64,000 bases of DNA from Actinomycetes bacterium (GTDB lineage Bacteria; Actinomycetota; Actinomycetes; Nanopelagicales; Nanopelagicaceae), in assembly GCA_025360085.1 (NCBI GenBank), contig JANYCW010000005.1:1-64000 (forward strand). The letters are read 5' to 3'. The notes under the pieces were generated by a model. That model was not told where the DNA came from. It ran no database searches and saw only the letters and a list, made by a program, of their open reading frames with translations. Numbering within the stretch: the first letter of the stretch is position 1; every line of letters starts with the position of its first letter. The position numbers and the translations under genes were made by a program. Below, piece by piece: positions 10,923 through 20,879 of the stretch.

Positions 10923-12143
10923 ATGCCCGCGCTCACACCTGTAACAACTACGCACCTTGGAGAACACTTACCTCTTCTCGATTTATTGCCCGATTCAAAT
11001 CCCGTCTGCTGGGTACGTGGAGGCCAAGGCTTAGTTGGTTGGGGCGTTCATGCAACTACGACCGTAAGCGGACCACATAGATTCGCCGATGCACGTAACT
11101 GGTGGCAGAAACAACTTCAAGGCTTTGCCGTTACCAACTCTGTTCATGGAATTGGAACTGGACCGATTCTGTTTGCTTCGTTTTCTTTTTCACCCGACGA
11201 CATTTCGGTTTTAATAATTCCAGAGGTTATTGTCGGGATGAAGGGTGAAAAATCATGGATCACTTGGACAGGTCCATTGCAACAACCCACACTAAACTCA
11301 ACTGCACCGAAGTTATTAGATAACTCAATCATGTGGGAAAACCCTAAAGATGCCGACGATTCGTGGAAAAAACGGGTATCCGAAGCGGTAAATCGCATTC
11401 AAGTGGACGAACTCGATAAAGTCGTTCTGGCACGAGATTTCACCGGCAAATCACTTAAAAATATTGAACCTCGTACTATTTTAAAGAAATTAGCGGCCGA
11501 ATACCCATCGACGTGGAACTTTGCCGTAGCCGGACTTATAGGGGCAACCCCTGAGCTTTTGCTTCGGTTAACGCGCAAAATGGTTATGTCACGCGTGCTT
11601 GCGGGCACAATTAGTAAGACTGGTGATGACGAGCGTGACTTAGCCCTTGCTGCATCCCTTGCGCGATCTTCTAAAGATTTAGAAGAGCATGAGTACGCAG
11701 TGCGCTCAGTTGCAGAGGCTCTTGAACCATTATGTACTTCAACAAATGTTCCTGAATCACCATTTGTTTTGCACTTAGCAAATGTCATGCACTTGGCCAC
11801 AGATGTAACCGGAGCATTGGCTGAAAAAATGTTGCATGTTGATGCTTTTACAATTCTTGAGGCGCTTCATCCGTCAGCGGCAGTGTGTGGAACCCCTCGC
11901 ACACAAGCTTTCACACTCATCTCTGAGATTGAAGGAATATCGCGCGGGCGTTATGCCGGCCCAGTCGGCTGGATAGATGCCGCAGGTGATGGGGAGCTCG
12001 GGATTGCTCTGCGTTGCGGACAGATAAATGCCGATTCAATTCGCATTTTTGCTGGGTGCGGAATCGTTGCAGGATCCGATCCTTCTAAAGAATTAGCCGA
12101 AAGTGAAGCTAAATTCATTCCGATGCGCAGTGCACTAACTTAA
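10923..12143 (+). CDS. menF: Isochorismate synthase
   Basis: Converts chorismate to isochorismate, the committed step toward menaquinone. At 406 aa it shows the chorismate-binding fold: VDELDKVVLARDF (residues ~160-172), the LHPSAAVCGTPRTQA block near residue 317 and the catalytic segment GISRGRYAGPVGWIDAAGDGE. Isochorismatase/DHB genes are absent and menD adjoins, which supports the menaquinone role over siderophore synthesis. It begins 7 nt after bioY. It ends in a TTAA tetramer that supplies TAA stops to both menF and the convergent menD. Confidence 0.92.
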   Translation: MPALTPVTTTHLGEHLPLLDLLPDSNPVCWVRGGQGLVGWGVHATTTVSGPHRFADARNWWQKQLQGFAVTNSVHGIGTGPILFASFSFSPDDISVLIIPEVIVGMKGEKSWITWTGPLQQPTLNSTAPKLLDNSIMWENPKDADDSWKKRVSEAVNRIQVDELDKVVLARDFTGKSLKNIEPRTILKKLAAEYPSTWNFAVAGLIGATPELLLRLTRKMVMSRVLAGTISKTGDDERDLALAASLARSSKDLEEHEYAVRSVAEALEPLCTSTNVPESPFVLHLANVMHLATDVTGALAEKMLHVDAFTILEALHPSAAVCGTPRTQAFTLISEIEGISRGRYAGPVGWIDAAGDGELGIALRCGQINADSIRIFAGCGIVAGSDPSKELAESEAKFIPMRSALT

Positions 12144-13714
12144 ATAGAGTTCATTTTTTCGTAAATTGATTTTAAATTATCAGCATTGGCTTCTCGGGAC
12201 CCAACTTTTGCCACAACTACTGATATTCCGACAACAGGTATAGATAGTGCAGTCTTGAGTTCTGAGATGGAAGTAATCGTTGAAGTTGAAATACCAAAGG
12301 CAGCGGCAACTACGGCTGGGTCCAATCCATGTGGAGTACCAAAAACGGTTTCAAAACCATCGACACCACGTTGTGGCAAAGTCGAAAAGATTCCTCCACC
12401 ATTATTATTTATTACAATAAACCTACAGTTGATATCTTCCTTTTGAATTAATCCCGTTATGTCATGTAAAAAAGCTAAATCACCCAGAACTGCAAAAGTC
12501 TGGGAATGGCCTGTTGCTATACCAAGAGCCGTTGAAATATTTCCATCAATTCCCGCCAAACCTCGGTTGGCGTAAGTCTTTAGCCCACTTCGAGGTGTCG
12601 CAAATCCTTCGAGATCACGAATTGGGCGCGATGATGAAACAAACAGGGCAGATCCATTGGGAATTCCGGCCCCAATTTCTTTAGCAATTGAGGCCTCGTG
12701 CCAACCAACTTCTTCGCCAACTAAAGTGGCACAACCGCTTGAGTATTTTTGCCACAATGCAATCCATTCATCAGATGGAACCGAAACAGATAACGCAGGA
12801 AGTTGAGTAAAGCATTTATCTGCAGAGCGATCGCTGTCGACCGTTGCAATACGTGGATCAACTACGTAACTAATTGGCGCCAATCCGATAAGTGCATTTA
12901 CTGACCTAGAAAGCGTCGTACGTCCTATAACAATGCAGGCTTGAGGAAGTAAAATACTGCGAATTTGAGGTGAAGTTAGAAAAATTGAAGCATGTGCCAT
13001 GGCATGTGGAAATGAAAGTGGATCTTCAGCAATGACCGGCCAACCTAGTTCTTGAGAAAATGTCGTGACTTCTTCAACCGACAAGCCACCACGATCATGC
13101 CCAATCACTAAAACTCCACGGGTTGCTTGAATTTTCAATTTCAATGCAGGTTTACGAAAATCAGATTTAGTTTGAATTACTTTTATATCACTCAACCATT
13201 GGTTTGATTCATCAGGTAACAAAGGCTCGGTGAACTGCACATTTAAATGGACGGGTCCAAATCGCAGACTGTCTAACGGCAGATCCATTGGAAAAACAGG
13301 TCCATCTATATCTGCAAAATATCGAACGGCTTTTCCGAAGATGCGAGCCTGCTCAGTAGTTTGGTTTGCTCCAGTTCGTCTAAGCATGGCTGGGCGATCC
13401 GCAGTTAAAACAAGAAGGGCGGCGTTAGTGTGATGTGCCTCTAAAACCGCGGGATGAAAATTGGCAACAGCAGTCCCGCTAGTACAGACGATAGGTACTG
13501 GACGTCCAGTTGATTTAATAAGCCCCAGTGCAAAGAAAGCTGCAGTGCGTTCATCGATTCGAATATGAAGCTTGATCAAACCTTGTTTGGCCGCGGCATA
13601 AAATGCTAACAAAAGGGGGGCATTTCGTGAGCCAGGAGAAACCACTACGTCGGTTATTCCAGACTCAATAATCTGTCGCACAACCGAACGCGCCAAAGAC
13701 GTTGAGGTATTCAT
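12140..13714 (-). CDS. menD: SEPHCHC synthase (MenD)
   Basis: Thiamine-diphosphate enzyme that adds a 2-oxoglutarate-derived succinyl semialdehyde to isochorismate. Visible blocks are VVSPGSRNAPL near the N-terminus, TSGTAVANFHPAVLEAHH, and the ThDP/Mg region VLGDLAFLHDITGL with VINNNGGGIFSTLPQ. The track start (13723) leaves no room for a ribosome site. The ATG at 13714 follows AAGGATGGAG and overlaps the menC stop as ATGA, giving 524 aa. Convergent with menF, sharing a TTAA. Confidence 0.94.
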   Translation of the reverse strand: MNTSTSLARSVVRQIIESGITDVVVSPGSRNAPLLLAFYAAAKQGLIKLHIRIDERTAAFFALGLIKSTGRPVPIVCTSGTAVANFHPAVLEAHHTNAALLVLTADRPAMLRRTGANQTTEQARIFGKAVRYFADIDGPVFPMDLPLDSLRFGPVHLNVQFTEPLLPDESNQWLSDIKVIQTKSDFRKPALKLKIQATRGVLVIGHDRGGLSVEEVTTFSQELGWPVIAEDPLSFPHAMAHASIFLTSPQIRSILLPQACIVIGRTTLSRSVNALIGLAPISYVVDPRIATVDSDRSADKCFTQLPALSVSVPSDEWIALWQKYSSGCATLVGEEVGWHEASIAKEIGAGIPNGSALFVSSSRPIRDLEGFATPRSGLKTYANRGLAGIDGNISTALGIATGHSQTFAVLGDLAFLHDITGLIQKEDINCRFIVINNNGGGIFSTLPQRGVDGFETVFGTPHGLDPAVVAAAFGISTSTITSISELKTALSIPVVGISVVVAKVGSREANADNLKSIYEKMNSI

Positions 13715-14682
13715 ATGCTCCATCCTTTGGCTTCAACATGCATCGCCACTCCAGCGTTCCACGTCATGCGAATCCGATTCTTCCACCAATTTAGCCGCTC
13801 ATTGGAAACCGCTATCTTATTAAGTACCGCACTCTCGGGCCTCACCTCACTTAACTTCATTTTTCCATCCAGAATGGGGAGATTTGCCACATCAACTGCA
13901 AGTAATGCGCCGGTACCTAAACCACATGCAAAATCCAAGTGAGGTAACGCGGCGGCAAGCTTGAGACCATAAGAAATTCCAATTGCACTTTCAAGTGCAC
14001 TTGAAACTGCAACTGGAAGACTATAGTGATGAGCTATTTCCATCGCTCGCAATATTCCACCTAACGGCGCAACCTTGAGCATCACAATATCGACGGCACC
14101 TTCGAGATTGAGCTCTAAAGGGTTTTTTGCTTTTCTAATTATCTCATCCCCTGCAACTTTCACCGAAGAACGTTTTTTAAGTTCACGTAATTCTTGCAGA
14201 GTCGCACAAGGTTGTTCAATGTATTCTATTTCTCCAACTTGAGATAGAAAGTGGCTCGCCTGGTCGACACTCCATAAGCCATTGACATCAACTCGAATTT
14301 TTGCCTTCGGGCGTAAATCACGAACGCAAGCAATGCGATCTAAGTCAAGTTGAAGGTCACCTCCAACTTTAATTTTTACGACCGTGATTCCGTGAAAGGA
14401 GTCAAGAAGTTGCGCAATTTCAATAGGGCTATCAATTGCCGGCAAAGTGGCATTCACAATGATCTCGTTTCGAAGCGGTGCCGGTGGTTGCACAAAAGCA
14501 GCTTCGATTGCACTTATTAACCACGGAATTGACTCTTCATAACTATATTCAAGGAATGGAGAAAACTCCCCCCAACCCATCGCTCCCTCAAAGATTGCCA
14601 CTTCGCGCGATGTCACAGAGCGAAAATCAGTCTTCGTTGCAAGGGCAACGACACGCAAGGAGCCTAGAATTGAATCGAGCAT
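13711..14682 (-). CDS. menC: o-Succinylbenzoate synthase
   Basis: Enolase-superfamily enzyme that dehydrates SHCHC to o-succinylbenzoate. Its catalytic residues are recognisable along the barrel: KIKVG (Lys pair), RVDVNG (metal Asp), YIEQPC (metal Glu), AGDEI (metal Asp) and VMLKVAPLGG (second catalytic Lys). At 323 aa it matches the short actinobacterial MenC form. It lies 3 nt downstream of menB and is coupled to menD by a 4-bp overlap. Confidence 0.93.
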   Translation of the reverse strand: MLDSILGSLRVVALATKTDFRSVTSREVAIFEGAMGWGEFSPFLEYSYEESIPWLISAIEAAFVQPPAPLRNEIIVNATLPAIDSPIEIAQLLDSFHGITVVKIKVGGDLQLDLDRIACVRDLRPKAKIRVDVNGLWSVDQASHFLSQVGEIEYIEQPCATLQELRELKKRSSVKVAGDEIIRKAKNPLELNLEGAVDIVMLKVAPLGGILRAMEIAHHYSLPVAVSSALESAIGISYGLKLAAALPHLDFACGLGTGALLAVDVANLPILDGKMKLSEVRPESAVLNKIAVSNERLNWWKNRIRMTWNAGVAMHVEAKGWSI

Positions 14683-14685
14683 TAT

Positions 14686-15564
14686 TTATGGGCGCTTAGG
14701 AAATTTCTGAAACTCCGGCGTGCGTTTTTCCTTATAAGCATCGCGCCCTTCTTGACCTTCTTCGCTCATATAAAACAATAGCGTTGCATCACCAGCTAGT
14801 TGTTGAATGCCTGCTAATCCATCATCGGCGGCATTCAAACTAGATTTCAGTAAGCGAAGAGCCAGTGGTGAGTTGCGCAGCATTTCTCGACTCCATGAAA
14901 CAGTCTCTGCCTCCAACTCTGATAATGGAACGACAGTGTTAACAAGACCCATATTTAGAGCTTCTTGTGCGTCATATGAACGCGTCATAAACCAAATCTC
15001 GCGTGCCTTTTTCTGACCGACATGGGCCGCTAACAAACCTGCACCATAACCGCCATCAAAGGAACCAACCATTGGGCCAGTCTGTCCAAACTTGGCATTA
15101 TCGGCGGCGATGGTTAAATCACAAACAACATGCAAGACATGTCCTCCACCGATCGCCCATCCTGCAACCATCGCAACAACTGGTTTAGGCGTGCGTCGAA
15201 TCTGCACCTGAAGATCAAGAACATTTAATCGACCGATACCTTTTTTTGCCAACTTGTCGTCACCTAAATATCCATCATCCCCACGAACGTTTATGTCACC
15301 GCCCGAACAAAAGGCTTTTGTTCCTTCGCCAGTCAGGATAATGACGCCGATATCTTCATTATCGCGCGCCAAGGAAAACGCCTCCATTAATTCAATAATC
15401 GTTTGTGGCCGAAAGGCGTTGTGCAGTGACGGGCGGTTAATGGTGATTTTGGCCATGCCCTCAGCACATTCATATCTAATGTCACCGAAATTCTCACCAC
15501 CTGGCGCGGCAATCCAACGGGGAATCTCTCGACTACCAAACTCGCGATTAATCGGCTTGCTCAC
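14686..15564 (-). CDS. menB: 1,4-Dihydroxy-2-naphthoyl-CoA synthase
   Basis: Crotonase-fold enzyme that closes the naphthoquinone ring of o-succinylbenzoyl-CoA. The 292-aa protein has the oxyanion-hole segments [13 protein letters not shown] and [18 protein letters not shown], then the MenB-specific [15 protein letters not shown] loop. The start codon is GTG with a GAGG site 4 nt upstream. It heads a menB-menC-menD operon, and menE diverges 43 bp away. Confidence 0.95.
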   Translation of the reverse strand: MSKPINREFGSREIPRWIAAPGGENFGDIRYECAEGMAKITINRPSLHNAFRPQTIIELMEAFSLARDNEDIGVIILTGEGTKAFCSGGDINVRGDDGYLGDDKLAKKGIGRLNVLDLQVQIRRTPKPVVAMVAGWAIGGGHVLHVVCDLTIAADNAKFGQTGPMVGSFDGGYGAGLLAAHVGQKKAREIWFMTRSYDAQEALNMGLVNTVVPLSELEAETVSWSREMLRNSPLALRLLKSSLNAADDGLAGIQQLAGDATLLFYMSEEGQEGRDAYKEKRTPEFQKFPKRP

Positions 15565-15607
15565 TTTTCCTCATTTCAATCGTTGCTAGCGATAGCCTAC
15601 GGCTGCA

Positions 15608-16684
15608 ATGGAGATATCGTCGCAACGAGAAATACTTCGAGCCAGCCCTAAGAGTGCCCTCCCCGAATTAACGCGGGATATCGCATTGGCCCTTGAGGGA
15701 TCCGGGCCTGCCCGAAGTTTTGGCGAAGTCCGAACCAAATTCGCTAGAGCTGAAGTTGCCATCGTTGTTGGAACAAGCGGGAGCACTGGATTAGTGAAGG
15801 AGGTTGCATTCGCGCGACCTTCACTACTTGCTTCAGCTAGAGCATCGAACTCATTTATCGGAGCGGTTGCAGGGTCTACATGGTCGCTACTTTTACCTTT
15901 AACCCATATTGCCGCAGTGAATGTAATCATTCGTTCATTAGAGCTCGGGACAATACCCGTAGATCTTCGAGATTTCGAGGGTGAATATCCTTCAGTTGAT
16001 TTCACGTCTATCGTCCCAACGCAGCTTTACCGCGCAGTACATTCTGATAAAAGATTACTTCGACATCTTCAAGGGACTAAGGCCGTCCTTGTTGGAGGTG
16101 CAGCACTTAATAGTGGCCTTCGCATTCAAGCGCAATCTCTTGGGATTAAAATAGTTAAAACGTATGGAATGACTGAAACCTGTGGTGGATGCATTTACGA
16201 TGGATTGCCACTCAATGGTGTCGAATTTGCAATTGGTGAGAACCGTTTAATAAAGATACGTGGATCAGTTTTAGCTTTTGATTATTTAAACTCTTCTGCT
16301 CGCTTTGTGCTCCAAGATGGCTGGTTTATAACCAATGATCTTGGAGAAATTGTCGATGGAAGACTCCATGTAAGTGGCCGTGCCGATGATGTAATTATTA
16401 CTGGTGGAGAAAATCTTTCGCTCATCGCCATTGAGGCAACGCTTTCTATTCGTTTTCCAGATTTGGAATGTGCCGCGTTTGCTGTTATTGACCAGCAGTG
16501 GGGTCAAGCCTTACACATTGCCGTTGTCGGTGAGGTGAGTGAGACTGAAATTTCACACTACCTAGAAGCCGCATTTGGTGAGATAGCAAAGCCTAAAGGA
16601 ATCCATTCGATTAACTCACTCCCGCTATTGGGTATAGGTAAAGTTGACCGTATGGCACTTGCAAAGTTAATACGTCATGAATAA
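15608..16684 (+). CDS. menE: o-Succinylbenzoate-CoA ligase
   Basis: Adenylate-forming enzyme that activates o-succinylbenzoate with CoA. At 358 aa it is short, as in actinobacteria. Motifs are the P-loop VGTSGSTGLVKEV (residues ~53-65), YGMTETCGGCIYDG, the hinge region VSGRADDVIITGGENLS, and the catalytic Lys in GIGKVDRMAL near the C-terminus. TAGCCT lies 9 nt before the ATG, a looser version of the window's leaderless pattern. It overlaps menA by 8 bp, so the pair is one unit. Confidence 0.93.
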   Translation: MEISSQREILRASPKSALPELTRDIALALEGSGPARSFGEVRTKFARAEVAIVVGTSGSTGLVKEVAFARPSLLASARASNSFIGAVAGSTWSLLLPLTHIAAVNVIIRSLELGTIPVDLRDFEGEYPSVDFTSIVPTQLYRAVHSDKRLLRHLQGTKAVLVGGAALNSGLRIQAQSLGIKIVKTYGMTETCGGCIYDGLPLNGVEFAIGENRLIKIRGSVLAFDYLNSSARFVLQDGWFITNDLGEIVDGRLHVSGRADDVIITGGENLSLIAIEATLSIRFPDLECAAFAVIDQQWGQALHIAVVGEVSETEISHYLEAAFGEIAKPKGIHSINSLPLLGIGKVDRMALAKLIRHE

Positions 16685-17522
16685 ATGGATTCTGGGTGCA
16701 CGTCCTCGAACGTTGCCTGCATCGATTGCACCTGTACTTGTTGCAACTGCCTTGGCCGGACCGGATTTAGATTGGTTTCGCGCAACCCTTGCTTTACAAG
16801 TAAGCATATGGCTCCAAATTGGCGTGAACTACGCTAATGATTACTCTGACGGCATCAAAGGAACCGATACGCACCGCATCGGCCCTACCCGACTTGTTGC
16901 AACTGGTTTAGCCAGCGCTGATGCCGTTAAATATGCCGCCTTAATTTCTTTTGGAATCGCCTCGATGTGTGGTCTATGGCTTTCGATTTTGACCTCGCCG
17001 ATTTTGATTGCCGTGGGTTTTGTATCAATTGCTGCAGCCTGGAGTTATACCGGGGGGCGCAAACCCTATGGCTACAGCGGCTTTGGAGAAGTATCAGTCT
17101 TTGTTTTCTTTGGTCTGGTTGCAACAGTGGGAAGTTTCTACGTTCAAACTCAGAGAATTACCTTAATGAGTGTCATTGTTGCGGTTCCAATAGGTGCACT
17201 CTCTTGCGCAATTCTTGCAATAAATAACTTAAGAGACCTACATCAAGACGCATTAGTTGGTAAGAAGACTCTGGCAGTGCGTATGGGCGACACCGCTGCA
17301 CGGCGTTCATTCGCTTCCCTACTCCTCATTGCCCATGTCGCTGCAATCGCGACATTCAGGCCGATGACGATTTTAACCCTTTTAGTGGCGCCTTTCACAT
17401 TCAAAATCGCTCGTCAAGTGATGCATGGTGCCAGTGGTCTTGACCTAATTCCACTGCTCGGTAAAACAGGAAAACTACAACTTATTTTCGCCGCCGTCTT
17501 CGCACTGTCCTTAGCGATATAA
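16677..17522 (+). CDS. menA: 1,4-Dihydroxy-2-naphthoate polyprenyltransferase
   Basis: UbiA-superfamily membrane enzyme that attaches the isoprenoid tail to DHNA. The 281-aa product has about eight to nine helices. The two Asp-rich substrate motifs are GVNYANDYSDGIKGTD (residues ~55-70) and NNLRDLHQDALVGKKTLAVR (residues ~183-202). It begins inside the end of menE. Its stop codon lies within a TATAAT hexamer that probably serves the next gene. Confidence 0.95.
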   Translation: MNKWILGARPRTLPASIAPVLVATALAGPDLDWFRATLALQVSIWLQIGVNYANDYSDGIKGTDTHRIGPTRLVATGLASADAVKYAALISFGIASMCGLWLSILTSPILIAVGFVSIAAAWSYTGGRKPYGYSGFGEVSVFVFFGLVATVGSFYVQTQRITLMSVIVAVPIGALSCAILAINNLRDLHQDALVGKKTLAVRMGDTAARRSFASLLLIAHVAAIATFRPMTILTLLVAPFTFKIARQVMHGASGLDLIPLLGKTGKLQLIFAAVFALSLAI

Positions 17523-17523
17523 T
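17518..17523 (+). promoter_or_regulatory. Candidate -10 element TATAAT, leaderless start
   Basis: A perfect TATAAT straddles the menA stop; exactly 6 nt separate it from the next ATG at 17530. Transcription would start at or next to that ATG. Confidence 0.55.
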
Positions 17524-17529
17524 AAAACT

Positions 17530-17793
17530 ATGTCCCGTGTGATCCCATTACTGATTATTTTTGGCTTAACCATCTATGCACTGGTTGATTGCGCTCGAGC
17601 AGATGAGTCTCAAATAAGAAATTTACCAAAGTGGGGGTGGCTTCTACTAATTATTCTTCTTGGACCGCAAGCCGTTGCAATTGGACCTATTGCCTATTTA
17701 ATTGCGGGTAGAAATAAACCTAAAGGCTTTAGAGCGCCAAAGCGACGCATTTTGCCACCAGATGATGATCCGGATTTCTTAAGAAAGCTTTAA
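17530..17793 (+). CDS. Small membrane protein with phospholipase-D-nuclease N-terminal (PLDc_N) fold
   Basis: An 87-aa protein with two hydrophobic helices (IPLLIIFGLTIYALVDC at residues 5-21 and GWLLLIILLGPQAVAIGPIAYLIAG around 36-60), then a basic, Pro-rich cytosolic tail ending DDDPDFLRKL. The pattern DxxxRxxxQxRxLPKWxW with a following LLGPxxGxxxYLxxGR-like region fits PLDc_N (PF13396), a domain of unknown function common in actinobacteria. No catalytic HKD motif is present, so it is not a phospholipase. Its end shares a TTAA stop tetramer with convergent ccsA. Confidence 0.8.
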   Translation: MSRVIPLLIIFGLTIYALVDCARADESQIRNLPKWGWLLLIILLGPQAVAIGPIAYLIAGRNKPKGFRAPKRRILPPDDDPDFLRKL

Positions 17794-18683
17794 AGCCCTG
17801 AGTATGTGTGTTTACCGGTACCCCATATATTGATATATACGTAATTAAATAAAAATGTGGAACCTGCAAATAAACAGAGCCACGCCGCACGCCTGCCGCG
17901 CCAACCAGCTGTTACGCGAGCATGTAAGTATGCCGCATATGCAACCCAAGTAATAAAAGCCCAAGTTTCTTTTGGATCCCAGCCCCAGTAACGACCCCAT
18001 GCACTCTCTGCCCAGATTGCTCCGGCGATAACTGCGAAGGTCCATAAAGGAAATACAAAAGCGACCAATCGATAAGAAAGTTGATCTAAATACTCAAGTG
18101 ACGGAAGCCGCTTTGCCCATGCGGTGCGTTCTCCTTTTTGCTCCATCGAATCCAAATAAAGATAGGCGCCAGCAATTGCATTGGCAAGCAAAAATACTCC
18201 GCCAGAAATAATAGCCGCCGAAACATGGATTACTAACCACGTTGATTTAAGTGCGGGCACAAGTGGAGCACTAGGTCTATACAAGACCGCTACCGCAGTA
18301 CCCAGGGTTAAGAGAACAGATATTGATACAAAAAGACCTAACCAACGTAAATCGTACTTACGCAACGCCACTAAATACGCTCCCGAAAATGCGAGGGCAC
18401 CTGTAATCGAAAACTCATACATATTTCCCCAAGGCACACGCCCTGCTGAAAAGCCACGAGCTATGACGCCAGCAAATAGAAGAAAGAAGCCAAGAATCAT
18501 CATCGCTGTTGCGATCCGCGCAACCTTTTCGGTGCGTTTGTAATCCAATACTTTTGCAGAGTTCACATCAGGAATTTTGACCGCCCAAGCTGTTTCAAAG
18601 GCATGGGCGAAAAATGAAAGCGTATAAACGGCCATTGAAGAGTAAATTAAATAATTAGAGAGATAGGCCCACGTGCGCGACAT
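17790..18683 (-). CDS. ccsA: Cytochrome c biogenesis protein CcsA/CcsB (heme handling)
   Basis: System II cytochrome c maturation: with ResB it moves heme outward and ligates it to apocytochrome c. The 297-aa product has about eight helices and the heme-binding WWD region WGRYWGWDPKETWAFITW (residues ~229-246). Conserved His residues lie in the flanking segments LVIHVSAAI and GTGKHTY. It directly follows resB with no gap. Naming differs between genomes (ccsA, ccsB or resC); the function is the same. Confidence 0.93.
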   Translation of the reverse strand: MSRTWAYLSNYLIYSSMAVYTLSFFAHAFETAWAVKIPDVNSAKVLDYKRTEKVARIATAMMILGFFLLFAGVIARGFSAGRVPWGNMYEFSITGALAFSGAYLVALRKYDLRWLGLFVSISVLLTLGTAVAVLYRPSAPLVPALKSTWLVIHVSAAIISGGVFLLANAIAGAYLYLDSMEQKGERTAWAKRLPSLEYLDQLSYRLVAFVFPLWTFAVIAGAIWAESAWGRYWGWDPKETWAFITWVAYAAYLHARVTAGWRGRRAAWLCLFAGSTFLFNYVYINIWGTGKHTYSGL

Positions 18684-20153
18684 CTATTTCTCTCCTTTTA
18701 ATTGCGTTATAAAGATGGCTAACTCCTGCTCTAAGCCGGGCGTTGCATTCTTTGCAAGACCCGCTACTTCCACAACATCACCTACACGAATCCAGATTCT
18801 GCGCCGGCGGGTAAATAAAGATGCCAAGAGCCCCAGAATAGCAACAATAGCCCCTAGTAGTGCAAAGTTCTTGCCAGGATCATCGACGATTGCAAGATTA
18901 ACCCACGGTACAAGGCCTTCAAAAGTTATCGAGCCACCAGGGTACGTGAAAACCTCCCCCGGCTTTAATGCCTTTAATCCAATTTGCTTCATTGCAGTTG
19001 TATCAATGCGGTAAAACGATTGTGGAACTCCTGAATCTAAACCTAAATCACCGCTGTAGGCCGATAGTAATAATCGTGGATCAAGAGCTTTAGGAAAAAC
19101 ACTAATGGCACCACCACCAACACTTCGTTGATAAGTAGGGACAAATGATCCAACAAAACCGACTGGCGGGTCGGCATCGGGAACTTTTATAGCTCCTATG
19201 GATCGCAGATTTGCATCTTGTGGCAAAAATGGAATTGGTCCCTGCATCGCAACGTTACCCTTTGAATCTCGCACAGTCACAATCGGAGAAAATCCATTGG
19301 CTTGTAAATATATTTTTGTATTTCCAATAGTGAGAGGTGAATTCACCTTAATCACTCGTCGCTGCCCATTTGGCCAGTCTTTCGACTTCAAAGCAACGTT
19401 CAAAATATAATCTTGTGGTGCATTTGTTTCCAAATTATACGAAGCCGCAAAACTATTAATTTTTAAAGTAAAGTCAACTAACTTGCCTTCTTTAAAAAGT
19501 TTGCCATATGCGAGCGAATCATAACTAGTTGGTGTGTTAACAAAACGCTCACCAACATTTAGGATTGCTTCACCACGCATTCCAAAAAGAGAAGAGAATG
19601 AAATCCCTAAAAGTATAAGAATTAACGCAAGATGAAAAAAAAGGTTTCCTGTTTCGCGAGTAAATCCCTTTTCTGCCGATATTGAACCATCAATTTCACG
19701 AATTCTAAAGTGCTTTGATTTAAACCAAGCTCGCGCAAGTTTTAGCTCTTCTCCATTTCCAAGCCATGTCGAGTAAAACTCCATACGATCAAGGTTTTTT
19801 GGTGTTACTGGTGGAATTGCACGAATAGCGTAGAAGTGCTCAAAAGTGCGGGGTAGAACACAACCGATAAGTGAAATAAATAAAAGAATATAGATTGCGC
19901 TAAACCAAGCAGATCCGTAAACATCAAAAAGAGAGAACTGATCCATCCAACGCGAGAGCCCGGGTGCACTCTTAAATGATGCGCTTACCGCCATTGGATT
20001 TTGGGTGCGTTGAGGAATAAGTGAACCCGGAACTGCCGCTATTCCTAATAACATTAATAAAATCAGCGCAGTCCGCATGCTGGTCAGTTGGCGCCATCCA
20101 TAACGTAAAAAGCCAACACTACCTAATTCTGGGAGTTGAATTCTATCGTTCAT
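18684..20153 (-). CDS. resB: Cytochrome c biogenesis protein ResB (Ccs1)
   Basis: Membrane partner of CcsA in System II cytochrome c maturation. The 489-aa product has transmembrane segments near residues 23-45, 85-105 and 172-192, a large extracytoplasmic domain, and a last helix around residue 435 (NFALLGAIVAILGLLASLF). Family landmarks are LASMRTALILL-like SMRTALILLMLLGIAAVPGS, ETGNLFFHLALILILLG and the C-terminal VNLAIVDDPGKNFAL. It sits between ccdA and ccsA with one-base junctions. Confidence 0.94.
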   Translation of the reverse strand: MNDRIQLPELGSVGFLRYGWRQLTSMRTALILLMLLGIAAVPGSLIPQRTQNPMAVSASFKSAPGLSRWMDQFSLFDVYGSAWFSAIYILLFISLIGCVLPRTFEHFYAIRAIPPVTPKNLDRMEFYSTWLGNGEELKLARAWFKSKHFRIREIDGSISAEKGFTRETGNLFFHLALILILLGISFSSLFGMRGEAILNVGERFVNTPTSYDSLAYGKLFKEGKLVDFTLKINSFAASYNLETNAPQDYILNVALKSKDWPNGQRRVIKVNSPLTIGNTKIYLQANGFSPIVTVRDSKGNVAMQGPIPFLPQDANLRSIGAIKVPDADPPVGFVGSFVPTYQRSVGGGAISVFPKALDPRLLLSAYSGDLGLDSGVPQSFYRIDTTAMKQIGLKALKPGEVFTYPGGSITFEGLVPWVNLAIVDDPGKNFALLGAIVAILGLLASLFTRRRRIWIRVGDVVEVAGLAKNATPGLEQELAIFITQLKGEK

Positions 20154-20879
20154 CTATACGACCGGAATGAAATTTGAAATTAGTCCACGAAGTGAATTCA
20201 TTAATTGGCCCCAAGTACCCGTAACTTGTAAAAGGCCTATTGCAATGAGAAATACACCACCTATTTTTGAAATCAGATCTCCGCGCCTTACTAAAAATTC
20301 GCGCAGCTTTTGTGAACGATCTAGAAATAGCCCCGAAGCAATAAATGGAAGACCCAAACCAAAGCAATATCCAAATGAAAGAACGGCACCACGCATGGCA
20401 CTTGACTCTTGAAAAGCTAAAGTTTGAACGGCGGCAAGTGCCGGTCCAATACATGGTGTCCAACCAACTCCGAAAAGAAATCCGAGTAACGGAGCGCCTA
20501 TCAGGCCACCAGTTGTTTTCATCCGGGGATGAAAGGAGAAAGCCATTGGAAATTTGCCAAGAAATAGAAGGCCTAAAAAGATTGTCAGAACACCTAGAAA
20601 TCTTGAGATTATTTTTTCATGTGCGGCCAATTGATTTCCTAAACCTCCGAAGATTGCGCCGTAAGAAATAAAAACTGCACTAAATCCGGCCACAAAAAGG
20701 ATTGAGCCTAAGAAAACTTTGCCACGATTTGCCGAGAATCCGGCGGCAAATGACAGGTAGCCAGGAACAAGCGGCAATACACACGGCGAAAGAAACGAAA
20801 TCAGGCCAGCAATGATGGCAAATGGAAAAGCTGCAATTAAATAGCCGTTAAAAATCTGCTCTACAAAAAAATCTTTCAC
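20154..20879 (-). CDS. ccdA: CcdA-type thiol:disulfide transporter
   Basis: Six-helix membrane protein that passes reductant from cytosolic thioredoxin to extracytoplasmic thiol proteins for cytochrome c maturation. The two redox cysteines are in FLSPCVLPLVPGYLSF (C33) and GVGWTPCIGPALAA (C143), both flanked by the conserved prolines. Length 241 aa, normal. It overlaps tlpA by 4 bp and precedes resB directly; TlpA is its likely redox partner. Confidence 0.95.
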   Translation of the reverse strand: MKDFFVEQIFNGYLIAAFPFAIIAGLISFLSPCVLPLVPGYLSFAAGFSANRGKVFLGSILFVAGFSAVFISYGAIFGGLGNQLAAHEKIISRFLGVLTIFLGLLFLGKFPMAFSFHPRMKTTGGLIGAPLLGFLFGVGWTPCIGPALAAVQTLAFQESSAMRGAVLSFGYCFGLGLPFIASGLFLDRSQKLREFLVRRGDLISKIGGVFLIAIGLLQVTGTWGQLMNSLRGLISNFIPVV